In this document: piece after piece, positions 18,686 to 25,833 of the stretch
How the letters are laid out: every line of letters starts with the position of its first letter
Numbering within the stretch: the first letter of the stretch is position 1
Origin: Hymenobacter psoromatis
GTDB taxonomy: Bacteria; Bacteroidota; Bacteroidia; Cytophagales; Hymenobacteraceae
Assembly (NCBI GenBank): GCA_001596155.1
Contig: CP014771.1
Location: 4,340,001 to 4,404,000 of the forward strand
DNA length: 64,000 nucleotides
Direction: 5' to 3'
Program-made: the position numbers and the translations under genes
The notes under the pieces: generated by a model
The model's database searches: none
Seen by the model: the letters and a program-made list of their open reading frames with translations, nothing else
What the model was told of the DNA's origin: nothing

Positions 18686-20434
18686 ATGGTGATTCCTGAG
18701 CTTGATACCTTGGCGGCCTCGCCGGCCACCGACACTGCCCGCCCACCCCGCCACTACTTGCCCGAAGATTTTCAGGTGACCGACTGGGCCATGCTGGAGC
18801 CATTCTTTCAAGAATTGCAGCACCGCCCCGTGCGCGACGCCGCCACCTTGGAGCGCTGGCTGCTCGACCGCTCGGAACTGGAATCGGTGCTGAGCGAAGA
18901 CCTGGCCTGGCGCTACATCCGCATGACCTGCGACACCCAGGACGAAGGCCGCGCCGAGGCGTTTCAGTTTTTTGTGCAGGAAGTGGAGCCGCAAGTAGCC
19001 CCCTACGACCATGCCCTCAACGAAAAGCTGCTGGCCAGCCCCTACCTCAGCGAGCTGAGCCCGGAGCGCTACGGCGTGTTTCTGCGCTCGGTGCGCCGGG
19101 CTTCGGAGATTTACCGCGAGGAAAATATTGCCCTCAAAACCGATATTTCGACCAAGCAGCAGCAGTATGCGGCCACCGTGGGTGCCATGACCGTGCTGCT
19201 CGACGGCGAGGAGCTGACGCTGCCCCGCGCCGCCGACCGCCTCAAAAGCCTGAGCCGCCCGGTGCGCGAGCAGGCCTGGCGCGCCATTCAGGAGCGGCGC
19301 TTGCGCGATAGCAAGCCGCTCGACCAGCTCTTTACCGAGCTCGTGGGCCTGCGCCATCAGGTGGCGCTGAACGCGGGTTTTGCCAACTTTCGCGATTACA
19401 TGTTTGCCGCGCTGGGGCGCTTCGACTACACGGCTGAGGATTGTTTCGACTTCCACTCGGCCATCGGGGCCACGGTGGTGCCGCTCATCAACGAGTTTGA
19501 TGAAGCCCGCCGCCACGACCTCAAACTGCCCGCCCTGCGGCCCTGGGACCTCGACGTGGACCCCAGCGGCCAGCCGCCGCTACGCCCGTTTCAGATCGGG
19601 GCCGAGCTGCTTGAAAAGACCATTGCCGTCTTCCATCAGCTCGACCCTTTTCTGGGCGATTGCCTGCGCACCATGCGCCAGATGGGCCACCTCGACCTCG
19701 AAAGCCGCAAGGGCAAAGCGCCCGGCGGCTACAACTACCCGCTGGACGAAACCGGCGTGCCGTTTATTTTTATGAATGCCACTTCGTCGCTGCGCGATGT
19801 GGTGACGATGCTGCACGAAGGCGGCCACGCTGTGCATTCGTTTCTGACCCGCCGCCTACCCCTCTCGGCCGACAAGCACCCGCCGAGCGAAGTGGCCGAG
19901 CTGGCTTCGATGAGCATGGAATTAATGAGCATGGACCATTGGGACGTGTTTTTTCAGGACCCCGCCGAGCTGCGCCGCGCCAAGAAAACCCACCTCGAAG
20001 GCGTGCTCGAAACCTTCCCCTGGGTCGCCACCATCGACAAGTTTCAGCACTGGATTTACGAAAACCCGGACCACACCGAAGCCGAGCGGCACAAGCGCTG
20101 GACCGAGATTTTCCAGAATTTCAACCAGCGCACCGTGAGCTGGAGTGGCCTGGAGCAGTTCCGGCCCACGCTCTGGCAAAAGCAGCTGCACCTCTACGAA
20201 GTGCCGTTTTACTACATCGAGTACGCGATGGCGCAGCTCGGGGCCATTGCCGTGTGGCGCAATTATCGGCAGGACCCCGCCGCCGCGCTGGCCGGCTACC
20301 AGCGGGCGCTGTCGCTGGGCTACACCGTGCCCATTGGCGAGGTGTATGCAGCAGCCGGCATCCGCTTCGACTTCAGCACCGAGTATTTGCGCCAGCTAGC
20401 CGACTTCGTGCGCGAAGAGATGGCGGCGCTGTAG
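18686..20434 (+). CDS. M3 family oligoendopeptidase
   Basis: Zinc metallopeptidase of the oligopeptidase F/M3 family (582 aa), cytoplasmic, degrading peptides. The zinc site is H377-E378-x-x-H381 (LHEGGH) with the third ligand Glu in ASMSMELMSM downstream. The N-terminal helical lid domain spans about residues 30-300. ATG 18686 is preferred to TTG 18677. It is followed by a family B palindrome and then dut. Confidence 0.94.
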   Translation: MVIPELDTLAASPATDTARPPRHYLPEDFQVTDWAMLEPFFQELQHRPVRDAATLERWLLDRSELESVLSEDLAWRYIRMTCDTQDEGRAEAFQFFVQEVEPQVAPYDHALNEKLLASPYLSELSPERYGVFLRSVRRASEIYREENIALKTDISTKQQQYAATVGAMTVLLDGEELTLPRAADRLKSLSRPVREQAWRAIQERRLRDSKPLDQLFTELVGLRHQVALNAGFANFRDYMFAALGRFDYTAEDCFDFHSAIGATVVPLINEFDEARRHDLKLPALRPWDLDVDPSGQPPLRPFQIGAELLEKTIAVFHQLDPFLGDCLRTMRQMGHLDLESRKGKAPGGYNYPLDETGVPFIFMNATSSLRDVVTMLHEGGHAVHSFLTRRLPLSADKHPPSEVAELASMSMELMSMDHWDVFFQDPAELRRAKKTHLEGVLETFPWVATIDKFQHWIYENPDHTEAERHKRWTEIFQNFNQRTVSWSGLEQFRPTLWQKQLHLYEVPFYYIEYAMAQLGAIAVWRNYRQDPAAALAGYQRALSLGYTVPIGEVYAAAGIRFDFSTEYLRQLADFVREEMAAL

Positions 20435-20448
20435 TCTTTTAAGTTACG

Positions 20449-20573
20449 AAATTTGTCATTGCGAGCGCAACGAAGTGGAGCGCGGCAATCTTTCCTAAGC
20501 GTAGAGGTACCAACTCTAACGTGAAGGAAAGATTGCCGCGCTCCACTTCGTTGCGCTCGCAATAACAAATATT
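20449..20573. repeat. Family B palindromic repeat
   Basis: Long arms: TTTGTCATTGCGAGCGCAAC ... and GTTGCGCTCGCAATAACAAA, each about 46 bp with the common GAAGTGGAGCGCGGCAATC segment. A single arm of the same family is at 31131-31170. Confidence 0.9.
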
Positions 20574-20586
20574 TTAATTGTTTTCT

Positions 20587-21024
20587 ATGCTCACCATTCC
20601 CGTACTAAATTCCTCGCGGCACCCGCTGCCCGAATACCAGACGGCGCACGCCGCCGGCCTTGACCTGCGGGCCGACCTGCCCGATGGCCCGCTCACGCTG
20701 GGCCCTTTGGAAAGAGGGCTGGTGCCAACGGGCCTCAGCCTAGCACTACCCCCCGGCTACGAGGCGCAGGTGCGCCCCCGCAGCGGCCTGGCCTACAAGC
20801 ACGGTATCGGCATCGTCAACAGTCCCGGCACTATCGATGCCGACTATCGGGGCGAGATTAAGGTGCTGCTGGTCAACCTCTCCAACGAAGTATTCACCGT
20901 GCGCGACGGCGAGCGCATTGCCCAGTTGGTAGTGGCCCGCCACGAAACCATCGAATGGCAGCCCGTCGAAACGCTGAGCGAAACTGCCCGTGGCGCGGGC
21001 GGCTACGGCAGCACCGGAAAGTGA
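20587..21024 (+). CDS. dut: dUTP diphosphatase
   Basis: Trimeric dUTPase (145 aa) converting dUTP to dUMP, keeping uracil out of DNA and feeding dTMP synthesis. All five motifs are visible: [33 protein letters not shown] and [11 protein letters not shown] 20587 is chosen over TTG 20578. In many Bacteroidota dut lies in one operon with the nucleotidyltransferase, TPR, DUF4292 and EnvC genes. Here that group starts at 24.7 kb and has been split off by about 3.7 kb. Confidence 0.97.
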   Translation: MLTIPVLNSSRHPLPEYQTAHAAGLDLRADLPDGPLTLGPLERGLVPTGLSLALPPGYEAQVRPRSGLAYKHGIGIVNSPGTIDADYRGEIKVLLVNLSNEVFTVRDGERIAQLVVARHETIEWQPVETLSETARGAGGYGSTGK

Positions 21025-21088
21025 GTTAAGAGTGAAGAGTTATATAAACGAGTAACAGCTCGTAATTTACAACTTTTCCCTCTTCTCT

Positions 21089-21472
21089 CTACTGCGCCTG
21101 CACCGTGCCGGCGGCGCGCTGGCGGGCGATGATTTGGAGGTTGCCGCCGGCGGCGTTGAGCTTTTGGCTCAGCTCGCGAATTTTGTCGCCGGTGCCTTCG
21201 AAGCTGTGGATGGGGAGGGCAGCGCGGGCCGTGAGGTTGGCTAGCTTCTGGAACGAGGCACCCATAGCGCCCGCGTCGTTGCGCTGAATGTGGCCATTGA
21301 GCTCGTCAAGTTCGGCCACGACGAGCCGCACGGAGGGAATGTCGGTGCCGCGCAGGTGCTGGAGCCAGTTGCCCACTTGCTGCTGGCCCGAGGCAGGGTC
21401 TTGCATAAAGCCGTTGTTGATGGTAGCGAACAAGGCCTGAATGCTGGATTCGATTTCGGAGATGAAGTTCAT
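21089..21472 (-). CDS. Conserved hypothetical, small helical protein
   Basis: A 127-aa protein with no recognised domain. It is mostly amphipathic helix (MNFISEIESSIQALFATINN; later RELSQKLNAAGGNLQIIARQ) with no signal peptide or membrane segment and no cysteines. ATG 21472 is supported by a TACTTTTG box at 21484-21477 just upstream on the same strand. Convergent with dut. I do not recognise its function. Confidence 0.7.
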   Translation of the reverse strand: MNFISEIESSIQALFATINNGFMQDPASGQQQVGNWLQHLRGTDIPSVRLVVAELDELNGHIQRNDAGAMGASFQKLANLTARAALPIHSFEGTGDKIRELSQKLNAAGGNLQIIARQRAAGTVQAQ

Positions 21473-21476
21473 AAGG

Positions 21477-21484
21477 CAAAAGTA
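21477..21484 (-). promoter_or_regulatory. Putative -7 box very close to a start codon
   Basis: TACTTTTG on the minus strand ends 4 bases before the ATG at 21472, so the transcript would be nearly leaderless. Confidence 0.35.
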
Positions 21485-21588
21485 AGAAGTCGCTGGTCTA
21501 ACGCCGCCGGGCGGCCAGTAGTTATGCCGGGCAACGTTATTCGCGGACCCTACCCCACCTTTGCGGCCCCAAGCTTCTGCTGCCGCCC

Positions 21589-22566
21589 ATGAACCTCATC
21601 ACCCTCGCCGACCTAGAGCAGGCGCAGCAGCGGCTGCGCGGCCTGGCCCGGCGCACGCCGCTCTTGCCCTTCGACCTGCCCGAGCTGGGCGGCGAGCACG
21701 TCTATCTCAAGCCTGAAAGCTTGCAACCCATTGGCTCGTTCAAGATTCGCGGGGCTGGCAACCGCCTCATGGCCCTCACGGAGGCCGAGCGGGCGCGCGG
21801 CGTGCTGGCCTACAGCAGCGGCAACCACGCCCAGGGCGTGGCCTACGCGGCGCGGCAGCTGGGCCTGCGCGCCACCATCATTATGCCCACCAACGCGCCG
21901 CGGGTAAAAATCGACGCTACCCGTGCCCTGGGGGCCGAAGTCATCCTCTACGACCCGGCCCACGAAAAGCGCGAGGCCGTGGCCGCCCGCCTGCTGGCCG
22001 GGGCCGCCGCGCCGCCGGTGCTGGTGCCGCCCTTCGATGATGCTTACGTGATAGCCGGCCAGGGCACCGTGGGCCTGGAAATATTCGAAGACCTGCCGAC
22101 CGTGGACCTCGTGTTGGCACCCGTGGGCGGGGGCGGCCTGCTGGGGGGGGTAGGGGCCGCGCTAAAACTGCTGAAGCCCGGCGTGAAAATAATCGGCGTA
22201 GAGCCTGAGTTCGCCGCCGATGCCCAGGCTTCCCTGCGGGCGGGCCGGGTGGTGGAGTGGCCCGCCGCCGATACTAACCGCACGCTGGCCGATGGCGTGC
22301 GCACCTTGTCCGTGAGTGAATTAACGTTTGCCCACTTGCGCCAATACGCCGACGATATTGTGACCGTGAGCGAGGCCGAGCTGCGCGCCGCCGCCCGCCG
22401 CCTGCTGCTCGAAGCCCGCCTGGTGGTGGAGCCCACCGCCGCCCTGCCGCTGGCCGCGCTGCTGCGCCACCGCGCCGCCCTACCCCCCAGCCGGCACACG
22501 GTGCTCATCCTCACCGGCGGCAACGCCGACCCAGCCACGCTGGCGGAGCTACTGGGAAGCCAGTAG
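21589..22566 (+). CDS. PLP-dependent threonine/serine dehydratase
   Basis: Fold type II PLP enzyme (325 aa) that dehydrates or racemises Ser/Thr. PLP Lys is K52 in IGSFKIRGAGNR, the substrate loop is SSGNHAQG (76-83) and the phosphate-binding loop is GGGGLLGG. It lacks the C-terminal ACT regulatory domain of biosynthetic IlvA, so it is either a catabolic threonine dehydratase or a serine racemase-type enzyme. ATG 21589. Confidence 0.92.
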   Translation: MNLITLADLEQAQQRLRGLARRTPLLPFDLPELGGEHVYLKPESLQPIGSFKIRGAGNRLMALTEAERARGVLAYSSGNHAQGVAYAARQLGLRATIIMPTNAPRVKIDATRALGAEVILYDPAHEKREAVAARLLAGAAAPPVLVPPFDDAYVIAGQGTVGLEIFEDLPTVDLVLAPVGGGGLLGGVGAALKLLKPGVKIIGVEPEFAADAQASLRAGRVVEWPAADTNRTLADGVRTLSVSELTFAHLRQYADDIVTVSEAELRAAARRLLLEARLVVEPTAALPLAALLRHRAALPPSRHTVLILTGGNADPATLAELLGSQ

Positions 22567-22592
22567 CTTTGCCTTGTAGATACGATTGATAG

Positions 22593-22772
22593 CTTACTTT
22601 TCTGGATGGGTTAGAAAATTCAGTCGAACTACTTGAAAACGAGATACTAATTGAAGAGAATGTGTTGTGCTTTTCCTTTCGGGTGGCAGGTAAGTACCCG
22701 TTAGCAAATACTTTATCCTATGTTCAGGTACGCCCTCTAATTTGGGCCAATGAAAGGAAAGGAGCGGAATAA
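22593..22772 (+). pseudogene. Possible 3' remnant of a lost gene
   Basis: An open frame of 59 codons without a usable early start codon, ending with TAA at 22770-22772. Its translation (LENSVELLENEILIEENVL, then a basic-hydrophobic stretch) reads like real protein. Base composition is AT-richer than the flanking genes. It is probably a gene fragment left when the IS110 region arrived. No family recognised. Confidence 0.3.
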
Positions 22773-22831
22773 GATTCTAATCTTATGGGGCGTTGGAGCC
22801 CGTTTAACATGACAATCCCCGCTCTTTTTTA
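22769..22831. other. Hairpins at the left edge of the IS110 region
   Basis: ATAAGATT-CT-AATCTTAT is a short perfect palindrome (22769-22786). Farther on, CCCCGCTC followed by T6 resembles a terminator tail for the preceding fragment. One of these may mark the element end, but the boundary is not certain. Confidence 0.35.
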
Positions 22832-22942
22832 GGGTCACTTTGGACAGTTCCAGTAGGCCACCGAGCCTGTATCAGGATAGTAAAAGACACCCTAGAAGTC
22901 CTTTTTTACTACTTTTTCTCCACTCTTTTACTGCTGTACTTA
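22832..22942 (+). ncRNA. Candidate IS110 bridge RNA region
   Basis: IS110-group elements encode a structured bridge RNA in the untranslated stretch before the transposase. The 111 bases just upstream of the ATG are non-coding, AT-rich, and can fold: AGGGT near 22833 pairs with ACCCT near 22890, enclosing loops. Assignment rests on position and family knowledge, not on a covariance match. Confidence 0.35.
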
Positions 22943-23932
22943 ATGGTTATCGCCTCTTCGTTACCCGTTGTCGGCCTGGACGTGAGCAAAGCCACGCTGG
23001 CCGTCTGTTATCAAGTAAATGACCAGATTAAGCACCTGGAAGTCAGCAATACCAAAGCGGGCTTTCAGCAGCTAGTGAAGGCGTGCGGCGGGCAGTACCA
23101 GTTTGTGATGGAAGCCACGGGCACCTATAATCTGGCCCTGGCTTACTACCTGCATGAACAGGGCGGACAGGTGGCCGTGCTCAATCCGCTGGTAATTAGA
23201 CGCTTCATTCAACTGCACTTAGGTAAGGGCAAAAGCGAGCGCAAAGATGCGCAGTGGTTGTTGCGCTATGGTCAGCAACAGCCGTTGAAAGTCTGGCAGC
23301 CGGACGAAGCGGTCCTGGTCGAGTGCCGGCACCTAGAACAGGTCAATGAGCAGTTACTCAAGCAAAAAGTGATGATTAGCAACTCGTTGGAAGCCTTACA
23401 GCACCAACCTATTGTGAGCAAACTCGCTTTGAAACGGCTTCAGCAGCTGCTCAAGACCTTAACGCAGCAAGTGGAAGCGGTAGAGGCCGAACTACTGGCC
23501 CTGTTAGAACGGCGCTTTGCGCAGGAAATGACGCTGTTGTGCTCCATTCCTGGCATTGGGCGCAAAACAGCGGGCATGCTACTGCTCTTTGTCGGCGGCT
23601 TCACTCACTTCGATAACTACCGGCAAGTCATTGCCTTAGCCGGTCTCTCCCCCCGCGAGCATACCTCGGGCACGAGTATCCGCGGGAAGGTGCGCATCAC
23701 CAAAATGGGTGGGGGGCTGATTCGCGGCAAGCTCTTTATGTGCAGCTTTTCGGCCAAGAAAACGAACGTGGCTTGTGCGGCCCTTTTTGACCGCCTAGTG
23801 GCCAAAGGCAAGAACAAGAAACTAGCCCTGATTGCCGTCTGCAACAAACTCCTCAAGCAGGCCTTTGCTATTATCAAATCGGGTGTGCCCTACCAAGCTG
23901 ATTTTTGCTCGAAACTGGCCCAGGCCTCTTAA
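22943..23932 (+). CDS. IS110-family transposase (DEDD recombinase)
   Basis: A 329-aa transposase. The N-terminal RuvC-like DEDD domain starts VVGLDVSKATLAV (first Asp at residue 13), then VMEATGTYN (Glu) and KSERKDAQWLL (Asp). A coiled coil follows (about 115-195). The C-terminal domain has IPGIGRKTAGMLL and LAGLSPREHTSGTS with the catalytic Ser region. It looks intact and full length. Strand-transfer in this family is guided by a bridge RNA. The element lies in a patch of gene fragments between the dehydratase and the nucleotidyltransferase. Confidence 0.96.
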   Translation: MVIASSLPVVGLDVSKATLAVCYQVNDQIKHLEVSNTKAGFQQLVKACGGQYQFVMEATGTYNLALAYYLHEQGGQVAVLNPLVIRRFIQLHLGKGKSERKDAQWLLRYGQQQPLKVWQPDEAVLVECRHLEQVNEQLLKQKVMISNSLEALQHQPIVSKLALKRLQQLLKTLTQQVEAVEAELLALLERRFAQEMTLLCSIPGIGRKTAGMLLLFVGGFTHFDNYRQVIALAGLSPREHTSGTSIRGKVRITKMGGGLIRGKLFMCSFSAKKTNVACAALFDRLVAKGKNKKLALIAVCNKLLKQAFAIIKSGVPYQADFCSKLAQAS

Positions 23933-23960
23933 ATTCTAACACAGTTCATGGTAAATCAGA

Positions 23961-24060
23961 CGGTCATGCCGAGCTTGTCGAAGCATCTCTACTGCGTAAC
24001 TCACTCTAAACGTTGAGATTACTCTCGTGGTAGAGATGCTTCGACAAGCTCAGCATGACG
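23961..24060. repeat. Family A palindromic repeat (copy 3)
   Basis: Arms CGGTCATGCCGAGCTTGTCG / CGACAAGCTCAGCATGACG, extended by AAGCATCTCTA / TAGAGATGCTT. It directly follows the IS110 transposase. Confidence 0.9.
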
Positions 24061-24140
24061 TTCTTTTATAGCAAATTAATTAGCAACGGGTACCTAACCT
24101 AGTAGAATGCATAACTAATTTTACTCTGCAACAGCATGAG

Positions 24141-24335
24141 TTGCACTTGGATAAGCTGCATTTGGAGGGCTCGGCTATTAACCAAGTGGGGCGGCCTGCG
24201 TTATGGCAGGTAGCTTATCAACTAGGTCGTTACTTTGGCATGAAAACCCTGCGTATCGAAGGTGGCCGCCGCACGACTGGCCGGTATAGCGGGAAACTGC
24301 CAACGCCTTTTATCATTACCATTCCCGACGCCTAA
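24141..24335 (+). CDS. Orphan C-terminal fragment, possibly of a toxin-like protein
   Basis: A 64-codon frame from TTG 24141 (open back to 24084 without ATG). The end, RPALWQVAYQLGRYFGMKTL then RIEGGRRTTGRYSGKLPTPF, has the compact basic look of C-terminal modules of secreted polymorphic proteins, and the next gene 11 bases downstream could be its partner. Lack of a good start suggests it is the surviving 3' end of a longer gene cut by the repeat or IS110. The toxin idea is inference only. Confidence 0.4.
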   Translation: MHLDKLHLEGSAINQVGRPALWQVAYQLGRYFGMKTLRIEGGRRTTGRYSGKLPTPFIITIPDA

Positions 24336-24346
24336 TTAGTATCCTT

Positions 24347-24649
24347 ATGGCAACTATCGTTTTAGCAGGCTGGCGCGTAGGCTTACAGAAAATAGCCTTG
24401 ACCAAACTGCAGCAAGAGCTGCTTCAACTGCCGCTGAAAGAAGCAAAGGAAAATGTTGACCTCTTGCTTGAAGGCGAAAAAAACTTGTTGCGCGCCGGCC
24501 GCCCCATAACGTTGAATGTGGCAGATGGGGTAGTGGGCGAATTTATCAATCGCGCTAACAGCTTAGGCGCGCTCGTGGGGTTTATGATAACAGATATTTC
24601 CAGCCAACCAACCAATAATTCGGCCGTTGTAATTCAGCAAGCCGCTTAG
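24347..24649 (+). CDS. Small protein with ribosomal L7/L12-like C-terminal fold
   Basis: A 100-aa protein. The block LTKLQQELLQLPLKEAKENV, then a Leu-Leu-Glu-Gly-Glu turn, ITLNVAD and the helix VGEFINRANSLGALV, repeats the layout of the L7/L12 C-terminal domain (LKEAK-x-V-D ... helix ... beta). It is not the ribosomal protein itself. It follows the preceding fragment by 11 bases, so co-transcription is likely; an immunity or regulatory role would be a guess. ATG 24347. GC is lower than in flanking genes. Confidence 0.6.
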   Translation: MATIVLAGWRVGLQKIALTKLQQELLQLPLKEAKENVDLLLEGEKNLLRAGRPITLNVADGVVGEFINRANSLGALVGFMITDISSQPTNNSAVVIQQAA

Positions 24650-24698
24650 TCTCCAGACTTTTATCTTTCTACCCTGACTTTTTCTTAACCAACACCCC

Positions 24699-25709
24699 AT
24701 GAAAATAATTGTCCCGATGGCTGGCATGGGTAAGCGCATGCGCCCGCACACGCTCACCGTACCCAAACCCCTGATTCCGATTGCCGGCAAGCCCATTGTG
24801 CAGCGCCTTGTTGAAGACATTGCCCGCGTGTGCGGCGAGCCCGTGACGGAAGTTGCCTTCATCATCGGCCGCTTTGGGGCGGCCGTGGAAAAAAGCCTCG
24901 TGGCCATTGCCGAGTCGGTGGGTGCCAAAGGCTCGATTTACTACCAGGATGAGCCGCTGGGCACCGCCCACGCCATCTTGTGCGCCAAGGAGTCGCTAAG
25001 CGGCCCGCTCGTGGTGGCCTTCGCCGACACGCTGTTCAAGGCTGATTTCACGCTCGATAGCTCGGTGCCCGGCACCATCTGGGTGCAGAAAGTGGCCGAC
25101 CCCAAGCCCTTTGGCGTGGTGAAGCTCAACGAGAAAGGCCAGATTACGGAATTCGTGGAGAAGCCCGAAACCTTCGTGTCGGACCTCGCCATTATCGGCA
25201 TCTACTACTTCCAGGACGGCGCTTACCTGCGCGAGGAGCTGCAATATTTGCTCGATAACGACATCAAGGACAAAGGCGAGTATCAACTCACCAACGCCCT
25301 CGAAAACATGAAGAACAAGGGCACCATCTTCGTGCCCGGCCATGTAACCGAGTGGCTCGACTGCGGCAACAAGGACGCCACCGTGTTCACCAATCAGCGC
25401 TACCTCGAATACCTCAAGGAGCGCGGCGAAAAGCTGGTGGCCGACTCGGCCAAAATCACCAACTCGGTCATTATCGAGCCGGTGTATATTGGCGAGAACG
25501 CCGTGATTACCAACTCGGTAGTCGGCCCGCACGTGTCGCTGAGCGCCAACGCGGTGGTCGAAGACTCGCGCTTGGCCAACTCCATCGTGCAAACGGCCGC
25601 CACCGTGCGCCACGCCAACGTGGCCAACTCCATGATTGGCAACAGCGCCAGCGTCAGCGGCCAGCCTGCCGACCTGAGCGTGGGTGACTTTAATACGCTG
25701 CGCGTGTGA
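24699..25709 (+). CDS. Sugar-phosphate nucleotidyltransferase
   Basis: A 336-aa NTP transferase forming NDP-sugars. The Rossmann-like N-terminus IIVPMAGMGKRMRPHTLTVP carries the signature G-x-G-x-R loop and the KPLIPIAGKPIV motif, with the sugar-binding VEKPE region near 150. After about residue 245 come hexapeptide-like repeats (NSVIIEPVYIGENAVITNSV) forming a left-handed beta-helix. It resembles glucose-1-phosphate thymidylyl/uridylyltransferases; nucleotide specificity is undetermined. First gene of the group that continues with the TPR, DUF4292 and EnvC genes. Confidence 0.92.
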   Translation: MKIIVPMAGMGKRMRPHTLTVPKPLIPIAGKPIVQRLVEDIARVCGEPVTEVAFIIGRFGAAVEKSLVAIAESVGAKGSIYYQDEPLGTAHAILCAKESLSGPLVVAFADTLFKADFTLDSSVPGTIWVQKVADPKPFGVVKLNEKGQITEFVEKPETFVSDLAIIGIYYFQDGAYLREELQYLLDNDIKDKGEYQLTNALENMKNKGTIFVPGHVTEWLDCGNKDATVFTNQRYLEYLKERGEKLVADSAKITNSVIIEPVYIGENAVITNSVVGPHVSLSANAVVEDSRLANSIVQTAATVRHANVANSMIGNSASVSGQPADLSVGDFNTLRV

Positions 25710-25734
25710 TAAGTTAAGCCCTGCGTGCGTTACC

Positions 25735-25770
25735 GAACGGCGCGGCCCCCACGGTGGGGCCGCGCCGTTC
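25735..25770. terminator. GC-rich perfect hairpin after the nucleotidyltransferase
   Basis: GAACGGCGCGGCCCC / GGGGCCGCGCCGTTC, a 15-bp perfect stem with a 6-base loop, 25 bases after the stop codon. It lacks a T tail, so it may act as a weak terminator or RNA-stabilising element. Confidence 0.6.
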
Positions 25771-25833
25771 GCGCGTAAATCCGCGTACATTCGCCCGTAG
25801 GTTTTTGGTTTATTTATTGTGTTTAGGTGTGCT

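Larger units (their letters stand above)
22832..23960 (+). mobile_element. IS110-family insertion sequence (approximate limits)
   Basis: One transposase gene with a non-coding left end; IS110 elements lack clear terminal inverted repeats, and none are seen, so limits are estimates. The right end must lie between the transposase stop (23932) and the family A repeat at 23961. Confidence 0.55.
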
